Assembly: GCA_035771175.1 (NCBI GenBank)
Contig: CM069613.1
Coordinates: forward strand, 2,600,001 to 2,664,000
DNA length: 64,000 nucleotides
Direction: 5' to 3'
From: Paratinospora sagittata
Taxonomy: Eukaryota; Streptophyta; Magnoliopsida; Ranunculales; Menispermaceae
Shown here: piece by piece, positions 1-12,525 of the stretch
How the letters are laid out: each line of letters starts with the position of its first letter
How positions within the stretch are numbered: position 1 is the first letter of the stretch
Program-made: the position numbers and the translations under genes
The notes under the pieces: generated by a model
What the model was told of the DNA's origin: nothing
Databases searched by the model: none
What the model saw: only the letters and a program-made list of their open reading frames with translations

Positions 1-650
1 CCGGGTTAGAATGTCCTGAAAGACACAAACTGAGGCCCAAAAAGTTGCAGTACAAGCGAGAGTTGAAGTAATTTGGCTAACAGACAAAATATTGTATTCA
101 AGAGTCGGAACAACAAGGACAGTATCTAATGTGAGAGTATTAGACAAGATAACAAATCTTTCCCCAGTAATAGGGGAGGTGCTACCATTGGCGGTGGAAA
201 TAACTGATTGAGGAGAAGGGAGAACATATTTTAACTGACTGAAATCCCTCGTCATGTGATCGGATGCACCTGTATTAATAATCCAAGAACTATTCTTAGA
301 AGTTACAGAAAATACAGATGTTTTACTAATAATATTCGAATGGGCAACATTTGTCGTAGACAGCGGCTGATTTTCTTCCGAGGATGTCATCATAGTTTTC
401 CCAGCAATCTTTTTACGAGGTTTCTTTGAGAAGTCCCACCACTCCGAATAGCCAATAATCTCGTAGCAACGCTGTTGCGAATGACCCTTTTCCCCGCAGT
501 GAGTGCATGGCAGGTTGTTGACCTTTCCAGATAATTGATTGTTTCGATTGGCTGATGATCTAGACGACGATCCTTGTCGAGTTTGGTTAGCCAGCATAGC
601 CGAGTTCTCAGAGCTCTAATTCAAATTTTGGGTCTTTTTGCAAGATTTCT
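1..650 (-). pseudogene. Copia retrotransposon gag zinc-knuckle/protease fragment (runs off the left edge)
   Basis: The minus strand is open from about 612 to base 1. It encodes a CCHC zinc knuckle (CTHCGEKGHSQQRC), then a basic linker, then a retropepsin motif with the core NTGASDHMT. After that comes a stretch ending LSVSQITSTLAC..CVFQD, which in Copia polyproteins lies between protease and the integrase zinc finger. This is the end of gag and the protease of a Ty1/Copia polyprotein. An in-frame TAG lies upstream near 612. The fragment stops at about 650, where B-subfamily C2 sequence begins, so no LTR or gag start is present here. The rest of the element may continue left of the window. The family call is firm; the lineage is not determined. 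Confidence 0.85.
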
Positions 651-760
651 CTAGTGGTTCTCCGAGCTAGGAACAGTTGAATAGTTACGCTCTGCGGCTG
701 CAAGAACTAGGCTAAGCGGTGGGCGTAGCTTCTCTTGCTGAGAAATTGTATGAGGCATCG

Positions 761-3700
761 TGTAACACCCCGATTTTCAGAACACTAATTTTTTTTGTAA
801 GATAATGAATATTTTAATTTTTATATAAAATATCACCGAAAATCGAGATGTTACGCGTATCCGTCTATCTTAACCCATAACCATTTTATAAATAATAAAA
901 TTTGCAAAACTATTAGTTTATATTCTTCCAACCAACTTACTGGTTAAGATAAACGAATACCTTTAATTCTTCATACAATCTTTATCTTCATCATACGAAG
1001 TTACTTGCCCTTGTCCATCCATTATGGACACCACATTAAAATACAATCATCAAATAGAATTAATGAATTCTATTCCAAGGCATTCACACGTGAAATAAAT
1101 CACAGGGTCTTTGCTGACCGTAATAATATTCATTGAATTTCATTATCAATACAATATGTTTAAATAATAAACCCTTAAAAATTAAACAAAAATATTCAGT
1201 CTCATAATACTAATTAATTAACCCACTCCTACTACTCTGAACTATGTCACGACTCGCGATTTTATTCTCTTAAGTACCTGCATGAAAAAATAGGGTGAGC
1301 TTGAAAGCCCAGTGGGTCATCTAAACAATTCACAATATTTTATTGTGATACATACACAAGAACATTACAAACAAGTTTCACACATTAATCGTTGCAACAT
1401 TAGATTGTTTGAGTCGATAATTTCATCACGTACCGTTAGAAAATCAAACTCAGGGTGGCACAGCCCAAAAAAAATTGGAACATTGGCGATATTCCTTAGA
1501 ATAACTGCCCCATATGTGTGATTCTTATCTTAATCGTGTTCTTTAGTGATGTCACGTCATACGTATGGTATAAGCACGATATTAAGTGCATTCATAAAAT
1601 ATATTCAACTCCACTACACATGGTATCATGTTACAAAATCAATTATAATAGTGTTCACGCATTCACTATGCCAATATTTCAAATCATACATTTCATTATC
1701 AGACATTATAAGTTATAAATGAATTCAACTACCACATGAATTTCATGCATCCAATTATCATTTGATCAGAATAAAAATCATGTTAACACACATATCATTA
1801 TGGTTAAACAATCACAACAGTGCATACATATAATCATATACAATAGGCATGCATAAGCAATCTAATAATACTATGGACCTAATTAATTTAACATTCCTAT
1901 CTATATATCAAATAAAATATTATGAAGGCCTAGAATCATCCCCACCTGAATCGTTAAATTCCAAATTATTTAATTTTCTCGTCACGCGTGGTAATCAACC
2001 TGTACACGTATATTACGTTTGTTAACATAATTATTCGATTATGAGTGTAGATATATATATATATATATATATATATAATAACATATTATAGTGCTTTGTG
2101 ATATGATATAATGATGTGTATGGTATAACATGATATTATACAATATGTGATATATATATATATATTATATAACATTTTGGTTGCTAAAAAAAATAATAAC
2201 ACGTGGTTAAAAAAAATGTATGATACATATAAATATATTATATAACATCTTGATTCCTAAAAAAATATAACACTTGGTAAAAATATATACATATGTGTAT
2301 ATATATATTATACATATAAATGTATTATATATCATACATAAAATAAATAAATACATAAAATAAAATACACTCGAGTTGCTTACAATAAATATAAAAAAAT
2401 GTATGATACATATAAATGTATTATACACCTGTTGGTTGCTTAAAAGAAAAGAAAGAAAAAAAAATGAATAAATAAACTAAAATACACATAGTTGCATAGT
2501 TTTTTTTTTTTTAAATATCATTTGGTTTAAAGAAAGAAAAACAAAACAGGGGAGGAAGAGAGGAAAGGAAAGAGAGAGAGTGGAGTATGTTGGTTTTAGA
2601 GAGAGATAGAGATTGAGGGTGAGGGCGAGCGATCGGGTGCGAGAGAGCGAGAGATCGAGAGATCGGAGGCGAGAGATCAAGAGATCAGAGGCGAGGCGAG
2701 GCGAGAGATCGGAGAAGAGAAGAGAGTTCGAGAGTGGCGATGGCAAAGAAGAGAAGAAAGGGAGCGGTGGCGGCGGCGAAATCCGCGGCGAAGAAGAGAG
2801 AAAGAGGCGAGATCTGTGGCGGAGAAGAGGAGAGGAAGGCGGCGGCGGCGAGATCTGGAGGAGTTGCAGCGGCAAGATGAGAAGGGAAGAGAAGATAAGA
2901 GGGTTTCGAGAGGAGGGGACTTACGCGTTTCGTTTTAGAGAGAGCGAGATGCGAAGGTTTCGGCGAGATCTCGGCGAGGTTCCAGGCGACATGTTGGCGA
3001 GATCTTGCCCAGATTCCCGGTGACATGTCGGCGACATCTCGGCGAGATTTCCAGATCTTGTTTGACATCTCTTTTTTTCTGGGTATTACAATTTATTTCC
3101 AGATTTTAGGATTTCTTTGTAGATTTTGTGATTTGTGAGGTTATGGTGTTTCGTTTCATCATTTGATTTCTTAAGAAGTAGGTGTTTTGAGTGTGATTTC
3201 ATAGATCTCTGGAAATCACACTGTTTTAGGTATTACAATTCTCTCTACCCAGTACCTATGAAACACGTTTGCAGTCTCAATTCACATATACTACTGGATT
3301 CTGCAGCAAGATTAATTGGGAAGCCTGCAACAACCGAAGGCTTTCCTAGCTTGACTGTCTTACCACTTAAAAATGTTTGTCTCAAAAATTTGTGAGCTTA
3401 TAAAGAAGAGAAGATTAAGTTAAGTTTTCTTTGCTAATTTTAATTATGTTTTGAGTGATCTTCTCATCATGTACATCTGATCCACAGCTACTTGCAAAAA
3501 AACTTAATTTCCAGATGCTCCATGGTTGAATGATGATGTTGATTATTCTATTTCATCTGTTAAATCTTTTCTTCTTCCTCATTAATTAATATCACATATA
3601 TAAAATTTCCCTTTCAGGTAGTTTAATTCTGCCATATTTATATATAAATTGAGCAAATTCGATGCACAATTAATTGAAGAGAACAGATACTAAAGCCACA

Positions 3701-3995
3701 AAGGCAAGTTAAATTTCACTAGCTATGGAAAAGCTAGCATAGAACTTTTTGAATGCCCGACAACTTGTTAAATTTCTTTGGAATCACAGTACGTTATAAT
3801 CCACTGAAATATGGATTCCAGATTCTAGTTTTCACTTGTGGCTGAGGGTTTTTTTTTTTTTTGGTATCCGTCGTTTGATTTTGATTTAGGCTTAACACAT
3901 TGAGTTCCATTTGCAAGTTGCACGAGATATGTTTGATAAAATGTCTCAAAGGCATTTATTTGAATTAATGCCTCCTTTTTTTTCAGGGGGTTACA
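761..3995 (-). repeat. 3' LTR of the Tekay/Del-like element
   Basis: This 3.2-kb LTR runs TGTAACACCCC to GGGGGTTACA on the + strand. It contains a (TA)n tract near 2050-2076, an AT-rich stretch with ATGTATGATACATATAAAT-type repeats (2200-2420), and a purine-rich GA/CGGAGA block (2540-2960). Reading frames inside it (for example 2613-3023) are low-complexity Arg/Glu or Ser/Pro products of that block and are not taken as genes. Confidence 0.93.
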
Positions 3996-4010
3996 TTCTT
4001 CCCGTCTTAA
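3996..4010 (-). other. Polypurine tract of the Tekay/Del-like element
   Basis: Read on the minus strand, the bases directly before the 3' LTR are AAGACGGGAAGAA. This is a purine-rich tract in the position where plus-strand DNA synthesis is primed in LTR retrotransposons. It also fixes the LTR edge at 3995. Confidence 0.7.
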
Positions 4011-4098
4011 AAGAAATTTCGTCCCGAAATTAAAGTTTAAGCTTACTTACTTGATGATGTTCAACTCTTTCTACTGTTGACCAGTTGTATCTCGAAAC

Positions 4099-7000
4099 CT
4101 AGAGTGTTCTTTGGAATAAGTCGGCGTATTTAGCTTTCATTTCACTTTCAGGTTCCCAAGTGGCTTCTTCAACTCCATGATGCTTCCACAATACTTTAAC
4201 TAATGGAATGTCTTTGTTCCTCAAGCTATGAACTTTACAATCTAGGATCTGTAAGGGTTCTTCTTCATAGGTGGCATCAGCTTGTACTTTTACGTCTTTC
4301 CAATCGATGGTGTGGGAAGGGTCTGGTTCATATTTTCGCAACATCGATACATGAAATACGTTGTGAATGGCGGATAAACTAGTTGGTAATTCTAGTTTGT
4401 AAGCATTCTCGCCAATTCGATCACTGATCTTGAACGGACCGATGAATCGCGGTGATAACTTCCCTTTCTTACCAAACCTCATGATGCCTTTTTGAGGGCA
4501 TATTCTCATAAATACCTTGTCACCTTTTTGGGACTCTAGAGGTCGGCGTCGTTTATCTGCGTAGCACTTCTGCCTACTCTGTGCAGTAACTAACCTTTTC
4601 TGGATCAACTTCACTTTTTCGTTCATGTCCATTATCATATCAGGTCCTGTAAGTACCTTATCTTCCCAATCGGCCCAACACAGTGGTGACCTACAGGGTC
4701 GTCCATATAGAGCTTCATATGGAGCCATTTGTATACTTGCCTGGTAACTATTGTTATAAGCAAACTCTGCTAGGTGTAAATACTTACTCCAATTTTCCCT
4801 GAAATCTAGTGCATAAGCTCTCAACATGTCTTCTAAGATCTGAATAACCCTTTCAGATTGACCATCAGTCTGAGGATGATAGACGGTGCTCATGGTTAAT
4901 TTGGTTCCCAATTTCCGTTGTAAGCTCTACCAGAACTGAGATGTGAATAAGGAATCTCTATCTGACACAATCGATTTGGGTACTCCGTGTAGCTTCACAA
5001 TCTCTTTCACATACAGCTCACCCAGTTTACTAATCGTATATGTGGATTTAATAGGTAAGAAGTGTGCCACTTTAGTAAGCCGATCCACAATTACCCAAAC
5101 CTTATCCTCACCTTTCTGATTTCTAGGAAGAGCTCCGACGAAATCCATTGCTATGTTATCCCATTTCCATTCAGGGATTTCTAAAAATTGTAACAATCCA
5201 GACGGTCTTTTATGTTCGGCCTTAACTTGCTGACATGTAAGGCATTTAGACACATATTTGGCCACATCTTTTTTCATACCTTTCCACCAGTAGTTTTTCT
5301 TCAAATTTTGGTACATCTTATCTCCACCGGGGTGTAAAGTGTATTTAGTCTGATGAGCTTCATCAAATAAGGTCTTTTTAATTTCTTCAATTCTGGGTAC
5401 ACAAATTCGATCTCTGAACCTTAATAGCCCTTCTGAATCGATCTTGAAATTTGCATTTCCATCATTGGCTCTTGCATCTACCACCCATTTTATCAATTTT
5501 CTATCCTGAGCTTGACCTTCCTTAATTTGATGTAGTAGGTCTGGCTTACAGCTCATATTATATAAGAAAATTTGATTGTCACCTTTTTGTACGCCCAAAT
5601 TATAATCTTCAATCAATTGGTACATCTGGGCTTTTTTTGCATCGTTCTTATAGGATTTTTGACTTAAAGCATCTGCGACTACGTTGGCTTTCCCTGGGCG
5701 ATAATGCAGCTGAAAATCATAATCATTCAACAATTCCATCCATCTCCTTTGCCTCAAATTTAACTCCTTTTGTGTATAGATGTACTTCAAACTCTTATGA
5801 TCAGAGTATAGATCAAATTTCTCTCCATAAAGATAGTGTCTCCATATCTTCAAGGAAAATACAATATCAGCCAATTCTAAATCATGAGTCGGGTAGTTCT
5901 GTTCATGAATCTTCAGTTGCCTAGAAGCATAAGCAACCACTTTACCTTCCTGCATCAGAACAGCGCCAAGGCCATTCCTAGAAGCATCAGTGTAAATAAC
6001 ATAACCGACTCCGCTTGCAGGAGTGACCAATATTGGGGCTGTGGTTAATCGTCTCTTCAACTCTTGAAATGAATTCTCACATTTCTCATCCCAACTAAAT
6101 TTGGCATCCTTCCTTGTTAGCTTCATCATAGGCTCAGCTAGTCTCGAAAATTTTTGAATAAATCTTCTATAGTAACCAACTAGTCCCAAAAAACTTCTAA
6201 TTTCTATCACTGACTTTGGCTTTTCCCAGTTCATGGCTGCTTCAACTTTTGTTGGATCTACGGATATCCCTTCTGATGACACTACATGGCCCAAAAATTT
6301 GACTGACTTCATTCAAAATTCACATTTTTCAAATTTGGCATACAATTCATTTCGCCTCAATGTTTCCAAAACTACTGTAAGGTGTTCCTGATGTTCCTCA
6401 CGGGTTTTCGAATAAACCAGAATATCATCAACAAATACCACTACAAATTTGTCTAGATGAGGCCTAAATGTCCTATTCATGAGGTCCATAAATGTTGCTG
6501 GTGCATTAGTGAGTCCAAATGGCATGACTCTGAATTCAAAGTGTCCATACCTAGCCCTGAATGCTGTCTTCGGTATATCTGACTCTTTGATTCTAAGTTG
6601 GTGATAACCGGACCTTAGGTCGATCTTGGAAAAATAAGTTGCTCCCCTCAGTTGATCGAACAAATCATCTATTCTGGGAAGGGGTACTTGTTCTTGACTG
6701 TGACTTGATTTAATTTTCTATAGTCAATAGACAGTCTCATCGACCCATCTTTCTTTTTAGCAAACAATACTGGTGCTCCCCAGGGTGATTCGCTCGGCTG
6801 GATAAATTCCTTCGCACTAAGATCATCAAGCTGGGTCCTTAGTTCGATTAGTTCGCCAGGGGCCATTCTGTAGGGTGACATGGCTATGGGGGATGTTCCA
6901 GGGTACAGTTATATCTTGAACTCTACTTCCCGCTTAGGAGGTAATCCTGGTAATTCTTCGGGAAACACTTCAGGGAAGTCTCTAACCACCAAGTACTCCT

Positions 7001-7418
7001 CTAAATTCCTCAAGGTCTTTAGAGGCTCGACTTCTGTTAGGGTTTTGAGTTCCTCTTTTTGGTTCACAGATTCGAGAAGTGCGGACATGATATTCCTCGA
7101 GATTTTGTTTCTATCCCCATAGATTTTTAACAGCTCTCCTGAAGGTAATCGCAAGGAAATCTTCTTTCGAAGGCAGTTGATCTGGGCTTGGTATTCAGAT
7201 AACCAATCCATACCCAAGATTACATCATTATCATTAATGGGTAAGAGTATCAATTCAGCTGAAATCAACTTATCATTAATTCTAAGGTCACAACTATATT
7301 TTTCAGTTGTTGGGACGTTTACTCCTACTGGAGTTGAAATCTTCATAACGACAGATAAAGGTACAATGGAAAGTTGTAGTTTCCTGGCTAAGTTTTCATC
7401 TATAAAATTCCAATACAT
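4099..7418 (-). pseudogene. Gypsy pol polyprotein (partial protease, RT, RNase H, integrase, chromodomain), broken
   Basis: Read on the minus strand, the order is: the C-terminal part of an aspartic protease (7418-6909, VILGMDWLSEY); reverse transcriptase (6881-6313, with [12 protein letters not shown] and [11 protein letters not shown]); RNase H ([15 protein letters not shown], then [12 protein letters not shown]); the integrase zinc finger and core (4927-6312, [24 protein letters not shown]); the end of the core (HPQTDGQSERV); and a chromodomain (VLWKHHGVEEATWEPE, about 4100-4190). Four lesions are visible: an in-frame stop at about 6909, a one-base frameshift near 6668, an in-frame stop at 6310-6312 in the RT domain after KCEF, and an in-frame stop at about 4926 after SQFW. 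The N-terminal protease with its catalytic DSG/DTG motif is absent. The element could move only with help from other copies, if at all. Confidence 0.95.
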
Positions 7419-7434
7419 CTTTAGTACTACATGA

Positions 7435-8186
7435 GATAATTATTTCCGGTTAGGGTGACTCTAAATTCAGAATTCTAAGTTCTCGAAAATAAAATGATCC
7501 TACTGATTTAGTTTCTAGGTTTTATAAAATTTGACAATCCATGATTGTCACAGGGTACAGGATTTGGTTTTGATACATGTAAACAAGACAAGCAAACAAA
7601 CAAACAACATACCACACAACAATGGTATAAAGAAAATTCCCAAGCTTTCACTTATACCCTACGTATTCAAGTGTCCCATACCACTCGAGCCCGGTGATAT
7701 AAGCTTCCACAAAGAAACTTCAATACACCCAAACAATTCGCAAATGTCCTACCAACTAAGGCTTCCCAGGTATCCTCTATGTTCAAGCTGTCCCATACCA
7801 GTTGAACGTAGTGATACAAGCTCGTCCAGAGTTGTTAGTCACTCACCAAACATGGCCTGCTAGTCTCCAAGATCAAGACTCCTCAAATACCCTTAAATTC
7901 CTCCACGTCCCATACCGCTTTGGAATCAAGAATAAAAGATTCATCCTGATCTCAGATTCTAACCAAACAATTTTCATACAAGTTCTCGTCTCTAACCGAT
8001 ATCCTAAAAGCTTTGAATTTGTTAGGCCCACTGTACTTTCATTCACGAGATTTGGTTATAAAATTTATAATTGGCATATTTATCTAGTTCAAGTTAAACC
8101 CTAATCTCATAAAGATTTGATACCTACTCACAGATACTAAACTTCTCAAAATTTATTGTAACACTTCCCATGATCTGAAGCCTAAA
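7435..8186 (-). other. Untranslated leader of the Gypsy element; gag missing
   Basis: These 750 bases between the primer-binding site and the truncated protease have no gag-like frame on the minus strand and no CCHC knuckle. They contain three diverged copies of a GTCCCATACC motif (near 7672, 7791 and 7908), two of them followed by a GTGATA(T/C)AAGC-type tail. I read this as 5' leader joined to the middle of protease by an internal deletion that removed all of gag. Confidence 0.65.
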
Positions 8187-8198
8187 GCTCTGATACCA
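8187..8198 (-). other. Primer-binding site, initiator tRNA-Met type
   Basis: On the minus strand this reads TGGTATCAGAGC, the standard plant initiator tRNA-Met primer-binding site. It sits three bases inside the 5' LTR (8202), confirming the element's minus-strand orientation. Confidence 0.93.
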
Positions 8199-8201
8199 AA
8201 C

Positions 8202-9501
8202 TGTAACACCCCGATTTTCAGAACACTAATATTTTTTTTGTAAGATAATGAATATTTTAATTTTTATATAAAATATCACCGAAAATCGAGATGCTACGCG
8301 TATCCGTCTATCTTAACCTATAACCATTTTATAAATAATAAAATTTGTAAAACTATGAGTTTATCTTCTAACCAACTTACTGGTTAAGATAAACGAATAC
8401 CTTTAATTCTTCATACAATCTTTATTTTCATCATACGAAGGTACTTGCCCTTGTCCATCCATTATGGACACCACATTAAAATACAATCATCAAATAGAAT
8501 TAATGAATTCTATTCCAAGGCATTCACACGTGAAATAAATCACAGGGTCTTTGCTGACCGTAATAATATTCATTGAATTTCATTATCAATACAATATGTT
8601 TAAATAATAAACCCTTAAAAATTAAATAAAAATATTCAGTCTCATAATACTAATTAATTAACCCACCCCTACTACTCTGAACTATGTCACAACTCGCGAT
8701 TTTATTCTCTTAAGTACCTGCATGAAAAAATAGGGGTGAGCTTGAAAGCCCAGTGGGTCATCTAAACAATTCACAATATTTTATTGTGATACATACACAA
8801 GAACATTACAAACAAGTTTCACACATTAATCGTTGCAACATTAGATTGTTTGAGTCGATAATTTCATCACGTTCCAAATCACGTACCGTTAAAAAATCAA
8901 ACTCAGGGTGGCACAGCCCAAAAAAAATTGGAACATTGGCGATATTTCTTAGAATAACTGCCCCATATGTGTGATTCTTATCTTAATCGTGTTCTTTAGT
9001 GATGTCATGTCATACGTACGGTATAAGCACGATATTAAGTGCATTCATAAAATATATTCAACTCCACTACACATGGTATCATGTTACAAAATCAATTATA
9101 ATAGTGTTCACGTATTCACTATGCCAATATTTCAAATCATACATTTCATTATCAGACATTATAAGTTATAAATGAATTCAACTACCACATGAATTTCATG
9201 CATCCAATTATCATTTGATCAGAATAAAAATCATGTTAACACACATATCATTATGGTTAAACAATCACAACAGTGCATACATATAATCATATACAATAGG
9301 CATGCATAAGCAATCTAATAATACTATGGACCTAATTAATTTAACATTCCTATCTATATATCAAATAAAATATTACGAAGGCCTAGAATCATCCCCACCT
9401 GAATCGTTAAATTCCAAATTACTTAATTTTCTCATCACGCGTGGTAATCAACCTGTACACGTATATTATGTTTGTTAATATAATTATTCGATTATGAGTG
9501 T

Positions 9502-9583
<82 letters not shown>

Positions 9584-11579
9584 TTTGTGATATGATGTAA
9601 TGATGTGTATGGTATAACATGATATAATACAATATGTGATATATATATATATATTATATAACATTTTGGTTGCTAAAAAAATAATAACACTTGGTTAAAA
9701 AAAATGTATGATACATATAAATATATTATATAACATCTTGATTGCTAAAAAAAAATAATAACACTTGAGTTGTAATGTTTTAAAAAAAATAATAACACTT
9801 GGTAAAAATATATACATATGTGTATATATATATGATACATATAAATGTATTATATATCATACATAAAATAAATAAATACATAAAATAAAATACACTCGAG
9901 TTGCTTAAAATAAATATAAAAAAAATGTATGATACATATAAATATACTATACACCTGTTGGTTGCTTAAAAGAAAAGAAAGAAAGAAAAAAATGAATAAA
10001 TAAACTAAAATACACATAGTTTTTTTTTTTTTAAATATCATTTGGTTTAAAGAAAGAAAAACAAAACAGGGGAGGAAGAGAGGAAAGGAAAGAGAGAGAG
10101 TGGAGTACGTTGGTTTTAGTGAGAGATAGAGATTGAGGGCGAGGGTGAGCGATCGGGTGCGAGAGAGCGAGAGATCGAGAAATCGGAGGCGAGAGATCGA
10201 GAGATCGGAGGAGAGAGATCGGAGGCGAGGCGAGGCGAGAGATCGGAGAAGAGAAGAGAGTTCGAGAGTGACGATGGCAAAGAAGAGAAGAAAGGGAGCG
10301 GTGGCGGCGGCGAGATCCGCGGCGGAGAGATCCGCGGCGGAGAGATCCGCGGCGGAGAGATCCGCGGCGGAGAAGAGAGAAAGAGGCGAGATCTGTGGCG
10401 GAGAAGAGGAGAGAAAGGCGGCGGCGGCAAGATCTGGAGGAGTTGCAGCGGCAAGATGATAAGGGAAGAGAAGAGAAGAGGGTTTCGAGAGGAGGGGACT
10501 TACGCGTTTCGTTTTAGAGAGAGCGAGATGCGAAGGTTTCGGCGAGATCTCGGCGAGGTTCCAGGCGACATGTTGGCGAGATCTCGGTGAGATTCCCAGC
10601 GACATGTCGGCGAGATTTCCGGATCTTGTTTGACATCTCTTTTTTTTTTCTTTTTTTTTCTGGGTATTACATTTTATTTCCAGATTTTGGGATTTCTTTG
10701 TAGATTTTGTGATTTATGAGGTTATGGTGTTTCATTTCATCATTTGATTTCTTAAGAAGTAGGTGTTTTGAGTGTGATTTCATAGATCTCTGGAAATCAC
10801 ACTGTTTTGGGTATTACAATTCTCTCTACCCAGTACCTCTGAAACACGTTTGCAGTCTCAATTCACAGATACTACTGGATTCTGCAGCAAGATTAATTGG
10901 GAAGCCTGCAACAACCGAAGGCTTTCCTAGCTTGACTGTCTTACCACTTAAAAATGTGTCTCAAAAATTTGTGAGCTTATAAAGAAGAGAAGATTAAGCT
11001 AAGTTTTCTTTGCTAATTTTAATTATGTTTTGAGTGATCTTCTCATCATGTACATCTGATCCACAGCTACTTGCAAAAAAACTTAATTTCCTGATGCTCC
11101 ATGGTTGGATGATGATGTTGATTATTCTATTTCATCTGTTAAATCTTTTCTTCTTCCTCATTAATTAATATCACATATATAAAATTTCCCTTTCTGGTAG
11201 TTTAATTCTGCCATATTTATATATAAATTGAGCAAATTCGATGCACAATTAATTGAAGAGAACATATACTAAAGCCACAAAGGCAAGTTAAATTTCACTA
11301 GCTACGGAAAAGCTAGCAAAGAACTTTTTGAATGCTCGGCAACTTGTTAAATTTCTTTGGAATAACAGTACGTTATAATCCACTGAAATATGGATTCCAG
11401 ATTCTAGTTTTCACTTGTGGCTGAGGGTTTTTTTTTTTTTTTGCTATCCATCATTTGATTTTGATTTAGGCTTAACACATTGAGTTCCATTTGTAAGTTG
11501 CACAAGATATGTTGGATAAAATGTCTCAAAGGCATTTATTTGAATTAATGCCTCCTTTTTTTTTTTTTCAGGGGTTACG
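8202..11579 (-). repeat. 5' LTR of the Tekay/Del-like element
   Basis: This 3.4-kb copy of the LTR differs from its partner mainly by length changes: a much longer (TA)n tract (9504-9577), an extra segment near 9740-9790, and a four-copy 15-bp minisatellite (10313-10375). Frames such as 9850-10605 and 10133-10459 lie in the purine-rich block and are not genes. Confidence 0.93.
10310..10375 (+). repeat. 15-bp minisatellite GAGATCCGCGGCGGA, about four copies
   Basis: Four consecutive copies of GAGATCCGCGGCGGA occur in the 5' LTR. The 3' LTR has a single diverged version at about 2775. It therefore expanded after insertion, or was lost from the partner. Confidence 0.85.
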
Positions 11580-11762
11580 CATCGAAAGATGATCCGTCTG
11601 GTGAACTTGGAGAAAGTTCAAATGCAGATTTGACTGATAATGCAGATTTGACTGATATTGACGGAGGGACTTCAAGAAGGTTTAACAGGGGACGTACCCA
11701 CTGTTCATGGGGACACATCATCTTTGATTTTAGAAGCTTTTCTAAGCCCTTTCAGCTCGTAG

Positions 11763-12525
11763 ATTGAGCTCCTGTACTTGAGTCGAAGATGGAAATTCTT
11801 TTTCTAGTACTTACGCTATCTGTATACTTGGTTGATGGTTGAAGAACTGTAATTTGGGTAGAAGATAATTTCCATTATATAGCTAATTGATTCCTTATTC
11901 CATGTATATTGGTATTAGATGTTTCTTCTTGCAGTGTGTACGTAGTGTTGTTTTATAAGGCCCAGCCCGGTCCGGTTTGATTATTTTTAGGCTATGTGGG
12001 ATTGAAATTGTCACCCCTATTTAATGGCTAGAAGCTTGTACTTTATTGAAATTATGTACTCTTCTGAAATTAGTCAAGTAGGTCTAGATACCCATGTCTT
12101 CAACAAAAAAAAAAAAAAAAAAACATAATCTAGTTGTGAAATAAATGTCTCCAAATGTTGGGTAAGATCATTTAATATGAATTGGTGAAATTCCAATAAA
12201 AAAAAGTTTCTGCTTTGAAGGAACCTTCAGGCTTCATTAATTAGTGGGATGGAGCATTAATGTATTTCTGAACAAGAGAAGGTCACCTATAAGCATTAAT
12301 GCAAATTCCTAACTTTAGTCCCTAGCTACCTAGCTACTTTGAACTGTACACTTTAATATAAATTGGTGATAAAATAAAAGAAGAAAATATCAGCATCTAC
12401 TTCAATGAGTAAGATGAACCCAGAATAAAATTTCAAATCAGCTTAACCTTCTGCTGGCTAATCATAAATGAAAATGAAAATAAATAAACATATAGTTAAA
12501 AAATAAAAAATAAAATGAGTAGTTA
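11763..12525. other. 3' flank of the B0 relic, no gene seen
   Basis: The first 120 bases match the 3' flank of B2 (49066-49140, including GAAGAACTGTAATTTGGGTA), so this is the original B-type 3' untranslated/flanking sequence. The rest is AT-rich, with a poly-A run at 12104-12123. No coding signal is seen. Confidence 0.7.

Larger units (their letters stand above)
761..11579 (-). mobile_element. Tekay/Del-like chromovirus (Ty3/Gypsy LTR retrotransposon), gag-less, 10.8 kb
   Basis: Two long direct repeats (761-3995 and 8202-11579) flank a 4.2-kb interior that codes on the minus strand, so the 5' LTR is the right one. The termini are TGTAACACCCC and GGGGTTACA (the last A is G at 11579). A 5-bp target duplication CATCG lies at 756-760 and 11580-11584, and the uninterrupted site is seen in B1 (GAGGCATCGGAAGATG). 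A primer-binding site for initiator tRNA-Met and a polypurine tract sit next to the LTRs. Protease (partial), reverse transcriptase, RNase H, integrase and a chromodomain follow in Gypsy order. Gag and the start of protease are missing, and pol carries several breaks. The very long LTRs and the chromodomain fit the Tekay/Del lineage of chromoviruses. The LTRs differ little over unique stretches (about 1 change in 180 bases comparing 1021-1200 with 8461-8640), so the insertion is fairly young. Confidence 0.95.
651..11762 (+). pseudogene. B0: relic of a B-type C2-domain gene (C-terminal part only), split by a Gypsy element
   Basis: Bases 651-760 and 11580-11762 match the C-terminal half of B1 and B2 (SPSQEQLNSYALRLQELG... 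to the stop). The C2 domain is missing because Copia sequence abuts at about 650. Besides the Gypsy insertion at 761-11579, the relic has an in-frame TAA where B1 has TTA (in LQELGLAVGV), an internal duplication of GATTTGACTGATAA-type sequence near 11630, and a small deletion near 11665. It ends with the LEAFL..FSS-type C-terminus also seen in B2. That supports this tail as the original B ending, unlike the tail of B1. It is certainly non-functional, but it provides the outgroup for reading the B1 fusion. Confidence 0.9.

Noticed and set aside
2613..3068. Overlapping frames on both strands in the GA-rich block, and their counterparts at 9850-10605 and 10133-10459
   Set aside because: They lie inside LTRs, are low-complexity Arg/Glu or Ser/Pro sequence made by purine-rich repeats, and are not alike in length between the two LTRs.
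756..11585. A 6-bp target duplication GCATCG for the Tekay/Del-like element
   Set aside because: The polypurine-side LTR edge and the other LTR show the terminus is TTACA, so the last base is a mutated A and the duplication is 5 bp, CATCG.
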